A stretch of DNA of 55,038 bases, from positions 1 through 55,038 of the forward strand of contig JAAVDE010000021.1 of assembly GCA_014801955.1 (NCBI GenBank). The letters are read 5' to 3'. Below, in pieces: positions 33,865 to 43,910 of the stretch (the first letter of the stretch is position 1; each line of letters begins with the position of its first letter). This DNA is from Bacteroides sp. (GTDB lineage: Bacteria; Bacteroidota; Bacteroidia; Bacteroidales; Muribaculaceae). The translations under genes were made by a program, and so were the position numbers. The notes under the pieces were generated by a model. That model was given only the letters and a program-made list of their open reading frames with translations. It had not been told where the DNA came from and did no database searches.

Positions 33865-34632
33865 ATGGCAACAACAAAAACCGAACAACCGATGAGCACC
33901 GAAGAACGCCTGACCGCGCTCTATAAGCTCCAGACAATCCTGACCGAAATCGACCGCATCCGCACTATCCGCGGCGAACTCCCCATGGAAGTCAAAGACC
34001 TCGAAGACCAAATCGAAGGTCTGAAAACCCGAGTGGCCAACATCAAGGCCGAAATGGACGCCATTAAAAAGGCAACTGCCGAAGAAAACAACAAAATCGC
34101 CGACGCGAAGGCTCAGATCGAAAAATACGAAGAGCAGATCAAAACCGTTCGCAACAACAAGGAATACGACATCCTTTCCAAAGAAATCGAGTTCCAGCAG
34201 CTCGAAGTTCAGCTCGGCGAAAAGCGCCTCGGCGAATATGCCCGCGCCCTCGACGGCAAAAAGCGCGAATCGTCCGCTACCCAGGAAATGATTGCCGACA
34301 CCAACCACATGCTGGAAGCTAAAAAGGCTGAACTCGACGAAATCGTTTCGGAAACCAAAAACGAAGAAGAAAACCTGCGCGAAGAAGCCAAGCAGCTCGA
34401 AGAAAACTTCGACGACGAACGCCTGCGCACCGCCTTTAAGCGCATCCGCAAAAACGCCCGCAACGGTCTGGGCATCGTAACCATCGAACGCGACGCCTGC
34501 GGCGGCTGCTTCAACCGCATCCCCCCGCAGAAACAGGCCGAAATCCGCATGCACAAGAAAGTCATTGTCTGCGAATACTGCGGTCGCATTCTTATCGACC
34601 CGGACCTGACCGCCGAAATCAACCACGACTAA
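33865..34632 (+). CDS. zinc-ribbon coiled-coil protein (DUF164/CT398-like)
   Basis: 255 aa. Residues about 10-195 form a long charged coiled coil (heptads rich in E, K, L). The C-terminus holds a zinc ribbon: CGGCFNRIPPQ and CEYCGRI, two CxxC pairs. Family name C4-type zinc ribbon; in Chlamydia a relative binds flagellar/sigma-54 components, but no general role is established. It has its own promoter within the nif3-like gene. Confidence 0.92.
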   Translation: MATTKTEQPMSTEERLTALYKLQTILTEIDRIRTIRGELPMEVKDLEDQIEGLKTRVANIKAEMDAIKKATAEENNKIADAKAQIEKYEEQIKTVRNNKEYDILSKEIEFQQLEVQLGEKRLGEYARALDGKKRESSATQEMIADTNHMLEAKKAELDEIVSETKNEEENLREEAKQLEENFDDERLRTAFKRIRKNARNGLGIVTIERDACGGCFNRIPPQKQAEIRMHKKVIVCEYCGRILIDPDLTAEINHD

Positions 34633-34684
34633 TTTCTCCGAAACAGAACAACAACCAACTTATAAACCAACCATATACCCAGAT

Positions 34685-35872
34685 ATGAAGCTTCTGCAGC
34701 AGAAACTCGCCCGATACGACGAGCCCCAAAAGGCTAAAGCCGCCGGAATTTATCCCTACTTCCGTGCCATTGACTCAGAGCAGGACCCCGAAGTGACCAT
34801 CAACGGTCGCCCGGTGTTGATGTTCGGTTCAAACTGCTATACCGGCCTGGTCAATGACCCTCGTATCAAAGAAGCTGCCATCGAAGCCATCAAGAAATAT
34901 GGCACCGGATGCGCCGGCTCCCCCTTCCTTAACGGCACTCTCGACCTCCACAAGCAGCTCGAAGCACGTCTGGCCGAATATATCGGCAAGGAAGACGTTA
35001 TGATTTACTCGACCGGCTTCGGCGTTAACCTCGGCGTTGTCAGCGCGCTGACCGGCCGCGAGGACTATATTCTCTGGGACGAACAGGACCACGCCTCCAT
35101 CATCGAAGGCCGCCGCCTGAGCTTCAGCCAGAGCCTGAAGTACAAGCATAACGACATGGCCTCGCTCGAGCAGCAACTCAAAAAGTGCGACCCCGACAAG
35201 GTGAAACTCATCGTTACCGACGGCGTGTTCTCAATGGAAGGCGACGTTGCCAACCTGCCGGAAATCGTTCGCCTCGCAAAGCAATATAACGCTTCGGTTA
35301 TGGTTGACGAAGCCCACTCGATTGGCGTGTTTGGCCGCGGTGGCCGCGGAACCGCCGACCACTTCGGCGTTACCAAAGACGTTGACCTCATCATGGGCAC
35401 GTTCTCCAAGAGCTTCGCATCGCTCGGCGGCTTCATCGCTACCGACAAGGAAATCACCAACTTCCTGCGCCACCACTCCCGCTCCTATATCTTCACGGCC
35501 TCCATCACTCCGGCAAGCACCGCCGCAGCCCTCAAGGCAATCGACATCATGGAGCAGGAACCCGAACGCCAGCAGCGCCTCTGGGACCTGACCAACTTCG
35601 CCCTCGAAGGCTTCCGCAACATGGGCGCCGAAATCGGCAATACCTCAACCCCGATTATCCCGCTCTATATCCGCGATAACTTCAAGACCTTCAAGGTTAC
35701 TACCGAACTGTTCAACGAAGGCATCTTCGTTAACCCGGTAGTTTCGCCCGCAGTTGCGCCCCACGACACCCTGATTCGCTTCTCGCTGATGGCCACCCAC
35801 ACCCAGGCTCAGGTTGAGCGTGCGCTGGAAGCCATCGAACGAGTGTTCCGCGCAAACGATATTATCAAATAA
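34685..35872 (+). CDS. spt: serine palmitoyltransferase
   Basis: 395 aa. PLP-dependent alpha-oxoamine synthase that condenses serine with an acyl-CoA, the first step of sphingolipid synthesis. The PLP lysine is Lys242 in GTFSKSFASLGG; His136 (DHASIIEGRR) stacks on PLP and Asp208 (MVDEAHSIG) bonds its nitrogen. The long match to the Bacteroides enzyme (YPYFR, VLMFGSN-YTGL, GCAGS-FLNGTLDLH, SFSQ-LKYKHNDM) favours Spt over glycine C-acetyltransferase (Kbl), although Kbl is the main alternative. Sphingolipids are a Bacteroidales hallmark. Other sphingolipid genes are not adjacent. Confidence 0.87.
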   Translation: MKLLQQKLARYDEPQKAKAAGIYPYFRAIDSEQDPEVTINGRPVLMFGSNCYTGLVNDPRIKEAAIEAIKKYGTGCAGSPFLNGTLDLHKQLEARLAEYIGKEDVMIYSTGFGVNLGVVSALTGREDYILWDEQDHASIIEGRRLSFSQSLKYKHNDMASLEQQLKKCDPDKVKLIVTDGVFSMEGDVANLPEIVRLAKQYNASVMVDEAHSIGVFGRGGRGTADHFGVTKDVDLIMGTFSKSFASLGGFIATDKEITNFLRHHSRSYIFTASITPASTAAALKAIDIMEQEPERQQRLWDLTNFALEGFRNMGAEIGNTSTPIIPLYIRDNFKTFKVTTELFNEGIFVNPVVSPAVAPHDTLIRFSLMATHTQAQVERALEAIERVFRANDIIK

Positions 35873-35890
35873 ACCGAGGGGCTAAGCATT

Positions 35891-37765
35891 TTGGATACCC
35901 CGAAAGTCAATTCACCCGAGCAGTTGCGCAGCCTGAAGGTTGAGCAACTGCCCGACGTTTGCGACGACATCCGCCGCACGCTGATTCACGAGCTTTCGGA
36001 GAATCCGGGCCACTTCGCATCGAGCATGGGCGCCGTTGAAATAGCGGTTGCCCTGCACTATGTTTTCAACACCCCCTATGACCGCATAGTTTGGGACGTA
36101 GGCCACCAGGCTTATGCCCACAAGGTTCTGACCGGACGCCGCGAACGCTTCGCAACGAACCGCAAGTTAGGCGGCCTGTGTGGCTTCCCCTCGCCCGCCG
36201 AGAGCGAATACGACACCTTCACCGCCGGCCATGCCTCGAACTCCATTTCCGCCGCGCTGGGAATGAGCATTGCCTCCAAATTGCAGGCCGACAAGCCTGA
36301 GCGCCAGGTCGTTGCCGTTATCGGCGACGCTTCGATTTCGGGTGGCCTCGCATTCGAAGGGCTCAACAACGTTGCCAACACGCCGAACAATATGCTCATT
36401 ATTCTGAACGACAACGAAATGAGCATTGACCCCAACGTTGGCTCGCTGAGCAAATACCTGACCCGTCTCAACACCTCGAAACGCTACAACAACCTGCGCT
36501 ACAACCTTTTCCGCTTGTTCCGCAAAATCGGCTTGGTCGACGACAGTTCGCGCGGCCCCATCATGCGATTCGCCAATAGCCTGAAATCGCTCGTTTCGCG
36601 TCAGCAAAACATCTTCGAGGGGCTGAACATCAGATATTTCGGTCCTTTTGATGGCAACGACGTTAAAAAGGTGGTCGGCGTTTTGAATGACATTAAGAAC
36701 ATGGAGGGTCCGAAGCTGCTCCACCTGCGCACCCGCAAAGGCGCCGGCTTCGCAGCCGCCGAAGCCGATCCGGCCCACTGGCACGCTCCCGGCAAGTTCA
36801 ATGCCGAAACCGGCGAACGCCTTACAGGCAACTCAACAGTTGCCAAGTGGCAAGACGTTTTCGGCTCATCGCTGCTTGAGCTTGCCCGCCGCGACAATCG
36901 CATCGTTGGCATAACCGCCGCCATGCTCTCCGGCACCTCAGTCGCCACCCTTCAAAAAGAATTTCCCAAGCGCGTTTTCGACGTCGGCATCTCCGAAGGC
37001 CACGCCGTTACCTTTGCCGGAGGCCTTGCAAAAGATGGCATGAAACCGTTCGTTGCCATCTACAGCTCGTTCCTCCAGCGCGCCTATGACCATGTTTTCC
37101 ACGACGTTGCGCTCGCCAATCTGCCGGTAACCTTCTGCATTGACCGCGCAGGCATCGTTGGCGAAGACGGCGCGACCCACCACGGCGCGCTCGACCTGGC
37201 CTATATGCGCTCAATCGCCGGCATAACCATTGCCGCTCCCTCGACCGCCGACCAGTTGCGCGGCCTGATGGCAACCGCCGCCGAGCAGTCGCCCGGCCCG
37301 ATGGCAATCCGCTATCCCCGCGGCAACTCAGTTGGCAATGCCGATGCGCCGCTGACCCCGATTGAAATCGGCAAGGGAATAAAGATTTCCGACGGCTCTG
37401 ACCTCGTGTTCCTGACCGTAGGCCCGATAGCCGACAATGTTCGCAAGGCAATTGACAAGTTGCGCGCCGACGGAATCTCGGCCGCACACTACGACATGAT
37501 ATTCGTTCGCCCGCTCGACCAAGAGATTCTTCGCGAGGTGGCCGCCAAGGGCCTCCCCGTTATCACGGTTGAGGACGGCATTCGAAACGGCGGCTTCGGC
37601 TCAGCCGTCAGCGAATGGCTCTCAGACAACGGCTCAACGCTGAAAGTCACCCGCTTAGGCCTGCCGACAGACTCATTCGTTACCCACGGAACCCCGGCCG
37701 AGCTTTATGCTCTTTGTGGCCTCGACCCCGACTCAATTGCCAAAACCGCCAAGAGCCTCCTATGA
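35891..37765 (+). CDS. dxs: 1-deoxy-D-xylulose-5-phosphate synthase
   Basis: 624 aa. First enzyme of the MEP isoprenoid pathway (thiamine-diphosphate dependent). Visible: WDVGHQAYAHKVLTGR, the TPP motif GDASISGGLAFEGLNN, HLRTRKGAGFAAAEADP, and FCIDRAGIVGEDGATHHGALDL in the pyrimidine domain. The start is TTG (35891), with GAGGGG about 10 nt upstream; no in-frame ATG occurs before codon 46, which is inside conserved sequence. It follows spt by 18 nt and overlaps trkA by 4 nt. Confidence 0.95.
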   Translation: MDTPKVNSPEQLRSLKVEQLPDVCDDIRRTLIHELSENPGHFASSMGAVEIAVALHYVFNTPYDRIVWDVGHQAYAHKVLTGRRERFATNRKLGGLCGFPSPAESEYDTFTAGHASNSISAALGMSIASKLQADKPERQVVAVIGDASISGGLAFEGLNNVANTPNNMLIILNDNEMSIDPNVGSLSKYLTRLNTSKRYNNLRYNLFRLFRKIGLVDDSSRGPIMRFANSLKSLVSRQQNIFEGLNIRYFGPFDGNDVKKVVGVLNDIKNMEGPKLLHLRTRKGAGFAAAEADPAHWHAPGKFNAETGERLTGNSTVAKWQDVFGSSLLELARRDNRIVGITAAMLSGTSVATLQKEFPKRVFDVGISEGHAVTFAGGLAKDGMKPFVAIYSSFLQRAYDHVFHDVALANLPVTFCIDRAGIVGEDGATHHGALDLAYMRSIAGITIAAPSTADQLRGLMATAAEQSPGPMAIRYPRGNSVGNADAPLTPIEIGKGIKISDGSDLVFLTVGPIADNVRKAIDKLRADGISAAHYDMIFVRPLDQEILREVAAKGLPVITVEDGIRNGGFGSAVSEWLSDNGSTLKVTRLGLPTDSFVTHGTPAELYALCGLDPDSIAKTAKSLL

Positions 37766-39096
37766 AAATACTGATTGCCGGTGCAGGCGAGGTTGGCTCG
37801 CATTTAGCAAAACTGCTCAGCCGCGAGGCCCAGGACGTAGTTGTTGTTGACCGCGACGCCGCGCGCCTCGACGTGCTCGACTCGAAATTTAACCTGCTGA
37901 CGGTTTGCGGCTCTCCAACCTCATTTTCGATTCTCAACGAAGCCAATGCCGGCAAGTGCGACCTGTTTGTTGCCGTTACTCCGTTTGAGACCGACAACGT
38001 AACGGCCTGTGCCATCGCAAAATCGCTCGGCGCCAAGAAAACGGTTGCGCGTGTCGATAATTTCGAGTACATGAAGGATAAACACCGCGACTTTTTCCGC
38101 TCCCACGGCGTTGACTCCGTTATCTACCCGGAATATCACGCAGCGGTTGAAATCATGACCGCGCTCAATAAAACCTGGACGCGCCACTGGTTCGAGATGT
38201 GGAACGGCGAACTGATTCTGATCGGCGTTAAACTCCGCGCCAATGCCTCTATCGTTGGCATGAAGCTGCGCGAGTTCGGCGCTTCGAGCCGCAACTTCCA
38301 CGTTTCGGCCATACGCCGCCGCCACGACACCATCATTCCTAACGGCGAAGACGTCATCAAGGAGGGCGACATCGTTTACTTCATGACCCGCCGCGAGCAC
38401 GTCGACGAACTCCGAAACCTTTGCGGAAAAACGGAAACCGAGGTCAAGAACGTTATGATTCTCGGTGGCGGACGCATTGCCAGCGGCCTTTGCACGATGA
38501 CAGCCGGCAAATATAACGTTAAGATTATCAACGACGACGCCGACGCGTGCATGAAAATTGCCGAGTTTTGTCCGGATGCAGACGTTGTTTGCGGCGACGG
38601 ACGCGATAATGACCTGCTCATCGACGAAGGCATCGGCAACTTCGACGCCTTCCTGGCTCTTTCCGACAGCTCCGAAAGCAACATCCTCGCCTGCCTGACA
38701 GCCAAAGAGTTCGGCGTTAAGAAAACCATTGCCGAAGTCGAAAACATTCAATACATAGGCGAGGCCGAAGCGCTCAACATCGGAACCATCGTTAACAAAA
38801 AACTGCTCGCCGCCGGCGCAATCTTCCAGCAACTGCTCGACCAGGATGCCTCGAACTCAAAGTGCATGGCCCTGGCCGACGCCGAAGTGGCCGAAATCGA
38901 GGTCAAGGAAGGTAGCAAAATAACCCGCGCTGCCGTTAAGGACCTGAAGCTCAGCCACGACATGACCATTGCCGGACTGATTCGCGACGGCAAGGGCCAG
39001 CTCGTTGGCGGCCAAACGGTTATTCGCGGCGGCGACCGCGTCGTCGTGTTCTGCCTGACGGGAGCAATCCATAAATTCGAAAAACTCTTTAACTGA
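37762..39096 (+). CDS. trkA: Trk potassium uptake regulator TrkA
   Basis: 444 aa from ATG 37762, which overlaps the dxs stop as ATGA. Two RCK units: the first starts KILIAGAGEVGSHLAKLL with NAD-binding GxGxxG, the second VMILGGGRIASGLC. Each is followed by a TrkA-C module (GELILIGVKLRANASIVG; ALADAEVAEIEVKEG). Cytosolic, NAD(H)-responsive gating subunit for the TrkH channel encoded next, coupled by a one-base overlap (TGATG). Confidence 0.95.
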   Translation: MKILIAGAGEVGSHLAKLLSREAQDVVVVDRDAARLDVLDSKFNLLTVCGSPTSFSILNEANAGKCDLFVAVTPFETDNVTACAIAKSLGAKKTVARVDNFEYMKDKHRDFFRSHGVDSVIYPEYHAAVEIMTALNKTWTRHWFEMWNGELILIGVKLRANASIVGMKLREFGASSRNFHVSAIRRRHDTIIPNGEDVIKEGDIVYFMTRREHVDELRNLCGKTETEVKNVMILGGGRIASGLCTMTAGKYNVKIINDDADACMKIAEFCPDADVVCGDGRDNDLLIDEGIGNFDAFLALSDSSESNILACLTAKEFGVKKTIAEVENIQYIGEAEALNIGTIVNKKLLAAGAIFQQLLDQDASNSKCMALADAEVAEIEVKEGSKITRAAVKDLKLSHDMTIAGLIRDGKGQLVGGQTVIRGGDRVVVFCLTGAIHKFEKLFN

Positions 39097-40562
39097 TGCG
39101 CCGGCTCAACGTTGCCCTCATTGCCCGAACGCTCTGCTCGCTGCTGATGTTTGAGGCGCTCTTCATGGTGGTGCCGCTCAGCGTTGCGTGCTACTATGGC
39201 GAATACGATGCCGCCCAGGCTTTTGGTGCCGGAGCGGTAATCACGCTGCTGGTCGGCCTCATCGGCCATATCGGCATCACCCCCTCGCGCCGCGAACTGA
39301 CGAAATACGACGGCGTTATGCTGACCACGCTCATCTGGGTCGTGTTCTCGCTGTTTGGTCTGCTCCCCTATCTGTTGGCGCCATCGACCCACATGAGTTT
39401 CTCGGCCAGCTTTTTCGAGGCCATGAGCGCATTCACCACTACCGGCGCGTCGCTGACCGACTCGTTCGACAGTCTGAGCCATGCGATCCACATCTGGCAC
39501 TGCCTGTCGGAATGGATTGGCGGCCTGGGTATTATAATCTTCACGGTGGCACTCGTGCCGATGCTCAACTCCTCCGGTGGCATTCAGCTGTTTAATGCCG
39601 AGCAGGCAAAGATTTCGCAAGAAAAAGTCAGCCCGCGCATATCAACCACCGCCCGCCGCATCTGGATGGTCTACATTCTGCTGACGGCAGTGTTGTTCGG
39701 CTTGCTCTGCCTGGGTCCGATGTCGGTTTTCGAATCGGCCTGCCATGCGCTGGCAACCGTTTCGACCGGCGGATTCTCAACTACGTCGACCGGCATCAAC
39801 GCCTTTGCAACAGTCTACGTTAAAATCGTTATCACGCTGTTCATGTTTCTGGGCGGCATCAACTTCGCGCTTGTTTATCGCGCATCGACCGGGCGCGCGC
39901 GCATGGTTGCCCGCAACGACACCTTCAAGACCTACTGCAAGGTCATTCTGGGCTTCACGCTGCTGTTCATCGTCGGCATTCTGATCAACGGCGCTTTCAG
40001 CGGCTGGGAAAGCATAACAATCGACCCGCTCTTTCAGGTCGTTAGCTTCATAACCTCCACGGGCTATATGCTCGGCGACTTCAACTGCTGGGGGCAGTCG
40101 GTTTTCATTCTCTCGCTGGCGCTGATGTTCATTGGCGGCTGCGCAGGCTCAACCTCCGGCGGCGCCAAGATTGACCGCATCGTTTATATGATAAAGGATA
40201 TGAGCAACTCGGTCAAAAACTCGCTGCGCCCCAACGCCGTTCTTCCTGTCAGGGTCAATGGCCGCGTAGTTCCGTCGCGCCAGGTATCGATAGTCGTTGC
40301 CTTTATCTGCATCTACGTCGTAATCGTTATTTGCGGAACCATTCTGCTCTCCTTTTCCGGCATTCCCATCAATGGCGCCTTCGTTTCGGCCCTGAGCGCA
40401 ATGGGCAATAACTCGCTGTCGGTCGCCGACAGCACTCTGGGCTGCGACTACCAGGCCCTCAGCCCCTTTGCCCACTACGTTCTGTCGCTGCTGATGCTCA
40501 CCGGACGCCTGGAAATCTACTCCGTGCTGGTGATTTTCACGCCCTATTTCTGGCGGCGTTAA
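39096..40562 (+). CDS. trkH: Trk potassium channel/transporter TrkH
   Basis: 488 aa, polytopic inner-membrane protein. It carries four pore repeats with selectivity glycines, such as [12 protein letters not shown] (about 112-123), [26 protein letters not shown] and [15 protein letters not shown]. Length and order fit TrkH/KtrB. It takes up K+ with TrkA, just upstream. Confidence 0.95.
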   Translation: MRRLNVALIARTLCSLLMFEALFMVVPLSVACYYGEYDAAQAFGAGAVITLLVGLIGHIGITPSRRELTKYDGVMLTTLIWVVFSLFGLLPYLLAPSTHMSFSASFFEAMSAFTTTGASLTDSFDSLSHAIHIWHCLSEWIGGLGIIIFTVALVPMLNSSGGIQLFNAEQAKISQEKVSPRISTTARRIWMVYILLTAVLFGLLCLGPMSVFESACHALATVSTGGFSTTSTGINAFATVYVKIVITLFMFLGGINFALVYRASTGRARMVARNDTFKTYCKVILGFTLLFIVGILINGAFSGWESITIDPLFQVVSFITSTGYMLGDFNCWGQSVFILSLALMFIGGCAGSTSGGAKIDRIVYMIKDMSNSVKNSLRPNAVLPVRVNGRVVPSRQVSIVVAFICIYVVIVICGTILLSFSGIPINGAFVSALSAMGNNSLSVADSTLGCDYQALSPFAHYVLSLLMLTGRLEIYSVLVIFTPYFWRR

Positions 40563-40605
40563 AAAAAGTTGCGCCCGCAGGCCTGAAAATCCAAAGAATT
40601 TGCGT

Positions 40606-40613
40606 AAATTTGC
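40606..40613 (+). promoter_or_regulatory. -7 box TAAATTTG for pyrBI
   Basis: Plus-strand element 32 nt before the pyrB ATG; the leader is too short for a pyrBI-type attenuator and shows none. Confidence 0.7.
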
Positions 40614-40645
40614 AGAAACTATTAAACGGTTCTGTTTCTCAGTCT

Positions 40646-41569
40646 ATGGAACATAAAAGCCTCGTTTCAATTGACAGTCTCTCCAAAGAGGAGATACTTC
40701 AGATTTTGCGCACCGCTCAATACTTTGAGCAAAACCCTAACCAAAAGATTCTCGACGGAAAAATCGTTGCGACGCTCTTCTTCGAACCCTCGACCCGAAC
40801 CCGCCTGAGTTTCGAAACCGCAGTTCAGCGCCTCGGTGGCCGCGTTATCGGTTTTTCCGACCCCGCAGCGACCTCTACCTCAAAAGGCGAAACGCTGAAA
40901 GACACAATCAAGATGGTGAGCAACTATGCCGACCTCATCGTTATGCGCCACTATCTCGAAGGAGCCGCGCAATATGCAACCGAGGTTACCGACATTCCGA
41001 TTGTCAACGCCGGCGACGGCGCCAACCAACACCCCTCGCAAACCCTGCTCGACCTCTACTCGCTCTATAAAACCCAGGGAACGCTCGAAAACCTGACAAT
41101 AACAATGGTAGGCGACCTGAAATATGGCCGTACGGTTCACTCCCTGCTGATGGCCATGCGCCACTTCAACCCGACGTTCCGATTCGTTGCCTGCCAGGAA
41201 TTGAGAATGCCCGAGGTCTACCGCAGCTTCTGCGAAAAGAACAATATTCCGTTTACCGAACACACCGACTTCAACCAGGCGGTTATCGACACCAGCGACA
41301 TTATTTACATGACCCGCGTGCAGCGCGAGCGCTTCACCGACATCATGGAATATGAAAAAGTCAAGGACCTCTACACGCTGCGCAACTCGATGCTGGCAAC
41401 CTCGCGCCCCAACCTGCGCATCCTCCACCCGCTGCCGCGCGTGAACGAAATTGACCGCGACGTCGACGACAATCCCAAAGCATACTACTTCCAGCAAGCA
41501 GGCAACGGTCTCTTTGCCCGCCAGGCAATCATTTGCCGCGCCCTCGGAATCGAACTCCCCGTTAAGTAA
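40646..41569 (+). CDS. pyrB: aspartate carbamoyltransferase, catalytic subunit
   Basis: 307 aa from ATG 40646. It joins carbamoyl phosphate and aspartate in pyrimidine synthesis. Visible: [21 protein letters not shown] (carbamoyl phosphate site with S-T-R-T-R), [43 protein letters not shown] and [10 protein letters not shown]. Length matches the class with a separate regulatory subunit, encoded 14 nt downstream. Confidence 0.97.
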   Translation: MEHKSLVSIDSLSKEEILQILRTAQYFEQNPNQKILDGKIVATLFFEPSTRTRLSFETAVQRLGGRVIGFSDPAATSTSKGETLKDTIKMVSNYADLIVMRHYLEGAAQYATEVTDIPIVNAGDGANQHPSQTLLDLYSLYKTQGTLENLTITMVGDLKYGRTVHSLLMAMRHFNPTFRFVACQELRMPEVYRSFCEKNNIPFTEHTDFNQAVIDTSDIIYMTRVQRERFTDIMEYEKVKDLYTLRNSMLATSRPNLRILHPLPRVNEIDRDVDDNPKAYYFQQAGNGLFARQAIICRALGIELPVK

Positions 41570-41583
41570 CCCAGCCTCCAGCT

Positions 41584-42021
41584 ATGAATACCGAAAAGAA
41601 GGAACTCGCAGTCGCCGCCCTGCGCTGCGGCACCGTAATCGACCATATTCCGGCCGCAGTGCTCTTCGAAGTTGTCAAACTGCTGCAACTCGAGAACTCA
41701 AAGTGTCAGCTGACCATCGGCAACAACCTGCCGTCGAAAACCCTCGGGCTCAAAGGAATCATAAAAGTTGCCGACACTACTTTTCCCGAAGCCGTTATGA
41801 ACCGCATTGCGCTGCTCGCCCCGGAGGCCAACGTTAACGTTATCGAGAACTACGAAGTCGTTGAAAAACGCCGCGTTGAACTCCCCGACACTCTCATCAA
41901 CGTTGTTCGCTGCCATAACCCCAAGTGCATCACCAACAACGAGCCGATGGCAACGCGCTTCATCGTTATTGAACGTAACCCTGTTAAAATCCGCTGCAGC
42001 TACTGCGGCCAGGTTCACTGA
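41584..42021 (+). CDS. pyrI: aspartate carbamoyltransferase, regulatory subunit
   Basis: 145 aa. Allosteric (ATP/CTP) domain at the N-terminus (LRCGTVIDHIPA) and a C-terminal zinc domain with CHNPKCITN and CSYCG (four Cys). It lets the PyrB trimers form the regulated dodecamer. Confidence 0.97.
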   Translation: MNTEKKELAVAALRCGTVIDHIPAAVLFEVVKLLQLENSKCQLTIGNNLPSKTLGLKGIIKVADTTFPEAVMNRIALLAPEANVNVIENYEVVEKRRVELPDTLINVVRCHNPKCITNNEPMATRFIVIERNPVKIRCSYCGQVH

Positions 42022-42027
42022 TAGCGA

Positions 42028-42606
42028 ATGAAACAGCAATGGCGCCCCGGAACTATGGTCTACCCGCTCCCTGCGGCTCTTGTCAGCTGCGGAACCGGCG
42101 TTGACGACTCAAACCTGATAACCGTTGCCTGGACCGGGACCATCTGTTCCGACCCGGCGATGCTCTATATTTCCGTGCGCCGCGAGCGGTTCTCCTATGA
42201 TATTATCCGCAAAACAATGGAGTTCACGCTCAACCTGACGACCGAAGCAATGGCCGCCGCAACCGACCGCTGCGGCGTTACCTCAGGCCGCGACCGCAAC
42301 AAGTGGACCGACAACTCACTAACGCCGAAGCCGGGAATCAAGGTCGGCTGCCCCTACGTTGAGGAGTCGCCGCTGAGCATCGAATGTCGAGTGCGCTCAA
42401 TTATTCCTCTCGGCAGCCACGACATGTTTCTGGCCGAGGTGGTCAACGTTTTGGCCGACGACCGCTTCATCAACCCCGAAACCGGCGCTTTCGACCTTGC
42501 ATCGTCGGGACTCATGGCCTATGCCCACGGCGGCTACTACCGGCTGGGCGCGAAAATAGGCAAATTCGGCTTCTCGGTCGAAAAGAAAAAGAAACAAAAA
42601 AACTAA
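42028..42606 (+). CDS. flavin reductase-like FMN-binding protein (flavoredoxin type)
   Basis: 192 aa. Flavin_Reduct split-barrel: [10 protein letters not shown] near the N-terminus, [20 protein letters not shown] (FMN site), EFTLNL, and [21 protein letters not shown] Lys-rich tail (KKKKQK) ends it. Flavoredoxin relatives pass electrons from FMN to unknown partners in anaerobes. It is 6 nt after pyrI; the link to pyrimidine synthesis is only positional. Confidence 0.88.
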   Translation: MKQQWRPGTMVYPLPAALVSCGTGVDDSNLITVAWTGTICSDPAMLYISVRRERFSYDIIRKTMEFTLNLTTEAMAAATDRCGVTSGRDRNKWTDNSLTPKPGIKVGCPYVEESPLSIECRVRSIIPLGSHDMFLAEVVNVLADDRFINPETGAFDLASSGLMAYAHGGYYRLGAKIGKFGFSVEKKKKQKN

Positions 42607-42629
42607 CCCCTATATTCATCACACTCAGA

Positions 42630-43910
42630 ATGGAAAGAGATACTGAAATTTTCGACATCATTGAGCAAGAAAACATCCGTCAGCACAAAGGCATTGAACT
42701 CATCGCCTCCGAAAACTTTGTTTCGGACCAGGTTATGCAGGCAATGGGCTCGTGCCTGACCAACAAATATGCCGAAGGCTATCCCGGCCACCGCTACTAT
42801 GGCGGCTGCGAGGTCGTTGACAAAGCCGAGCAGGTTGCCATCGACCGCGTGTGCAAGCTCTTCGGAGCCGAATATGCCAACGTTCAGCCCCACTCCGGCG
42901 CCCAGGCCAACATGGCGGTCTTTATGACCTGCCTCAACCCCGGCGACAAGTTCCTGGGTCTGAACCTCAGCCACGGCGGCCACCTCAGCCACGGCAGCCC
43001 CGTTAACTTCAGCGGCCTGATGTATGAAGCGCTGGAATATAATGTTCGCGAATCCGACGGCCTAATCGACTACGAACAGATGGAAGAAGTTGCCCGCCGC
43101 GAACGCCCGAAACTGATCGTTGGCGGCGCGTCGGCCTACTGCCGCGAATGGGACTATGCCCGCATGCGCAAACTCGCCGACGAAATCGGCGCCATTCTGA
43201 TGATCGACATGGCCCACCCCGCCGGCCTCATCGCCGCCGGCGAGCTCGACAACCCCGTTAAGTACGCCCACATCGTTACCTCCACGACCCACAAAACCCT
43301 GCGCGGCCCCCGCGGCGGCCTGATTCTGATGGGCAAAGACTTCCCCAACCCCTGGGGTAAAACAACTCCCAAGGGCGAGGTTAAAATGATGTCGGCCCTG
43401 CTCAACAGCGCCGTGTTCCCCGGCGCCCAGGGCGGCCCGCTCGAACACGTTATCGCCGCCAAGGCCGTTGCCTTCGGCGAAGCGCTGACCCCCGAGTTCA
43501 AGGAATATGGCAAGCAAATCCGCAAAAACGCCAAAGCTATGGCCGAAGCTCTCAACGCCAAAGGCTACAAGCTGATTTCCGGCGGCACCGACAACCACTG
43601 CATTCTGATTGACCTGCGAACCAAGTTCCCCGAACTGACCGGCAAGGTTGCAGAAAAAGTGCTCGTTGAAGCCGACATCACCGCCAACAAGAACATGGTG
43701 CCCTTCGACTCGCGCTCACCCTTCCAGACCTCCGGCATCCGCCTGGGCACCGCCGCCATCACAACCCGCGGCGTCAAAGAAGACAAAATGGCCGATATCG
43801 TTGATATGATCGACACCGTTCTCTCCAACGTTGACAAACCTGAGGTCATTGCCGACGTCCGCGCCCGCGTGAACGCCATGATGGCCGAATATCCCATCTA
43901 CGCCTACTAA
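42630..43910 (+). CDS. glyA: serine hydroxymethyltransferase
   Basis: 426 aa from ATG 42630; the frame is open far upstream into the flavin reductase gene but the conserved N-terminus starts here ([15 protein letters not shown], then [11 protein letters not shown]). PLP lysine in [30 protein letters not shown] and [11 protein letters not shown] are typical. It converts serine and THF to glycine and methylene-THF. Next gene starts on the base after its stop. Confidence 0.97.
   Translation: MERDTEIFDIIEQENIRQHKGIELIASENFVSDQVMQAMGSCLTNKYAEGYPGHRYYGGCEVVDKAEQVAIDRVCKLFGAEYANVQPHSGAQANMAVFMTCLNPGDKFLGLNLSHGGHLSHGSPVNFSGLMYEALEYNVRESDGLIDYEQMEEVARRERPKLIVGGASAYCREWDYARMRKLADEIGAILMIDMAHPAGLIAAGELDNPVKYAHIVTSTTHKTLRGPRGGLILMGKDFPNPWGKTTPKGEVKMMSALLNSAVFPGAQGGPLEHVIAAKAVAFGEALTPEFKEYGKQIRKNAKAMAEALNAKGYKLISGGTDNHCILIDLRTKFPELTGKVAEKVLVEADITANKNMVPFDSRSPFQTSGIRLGTAAITTRGVKEDKMADIVDMIDTVLSNVDKPEVIADVRARVNAMMAEYPIYAY

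Noticed and set aside
34685-35872. Glycine C-acetyltransferase (kbl) instead of serine palmitoyltransferase
   Set aside because: Motifs match the Bacteroides Spt more closely, and no threonine dehydrogenase gene is next to it. A small chance of Kbl remains.
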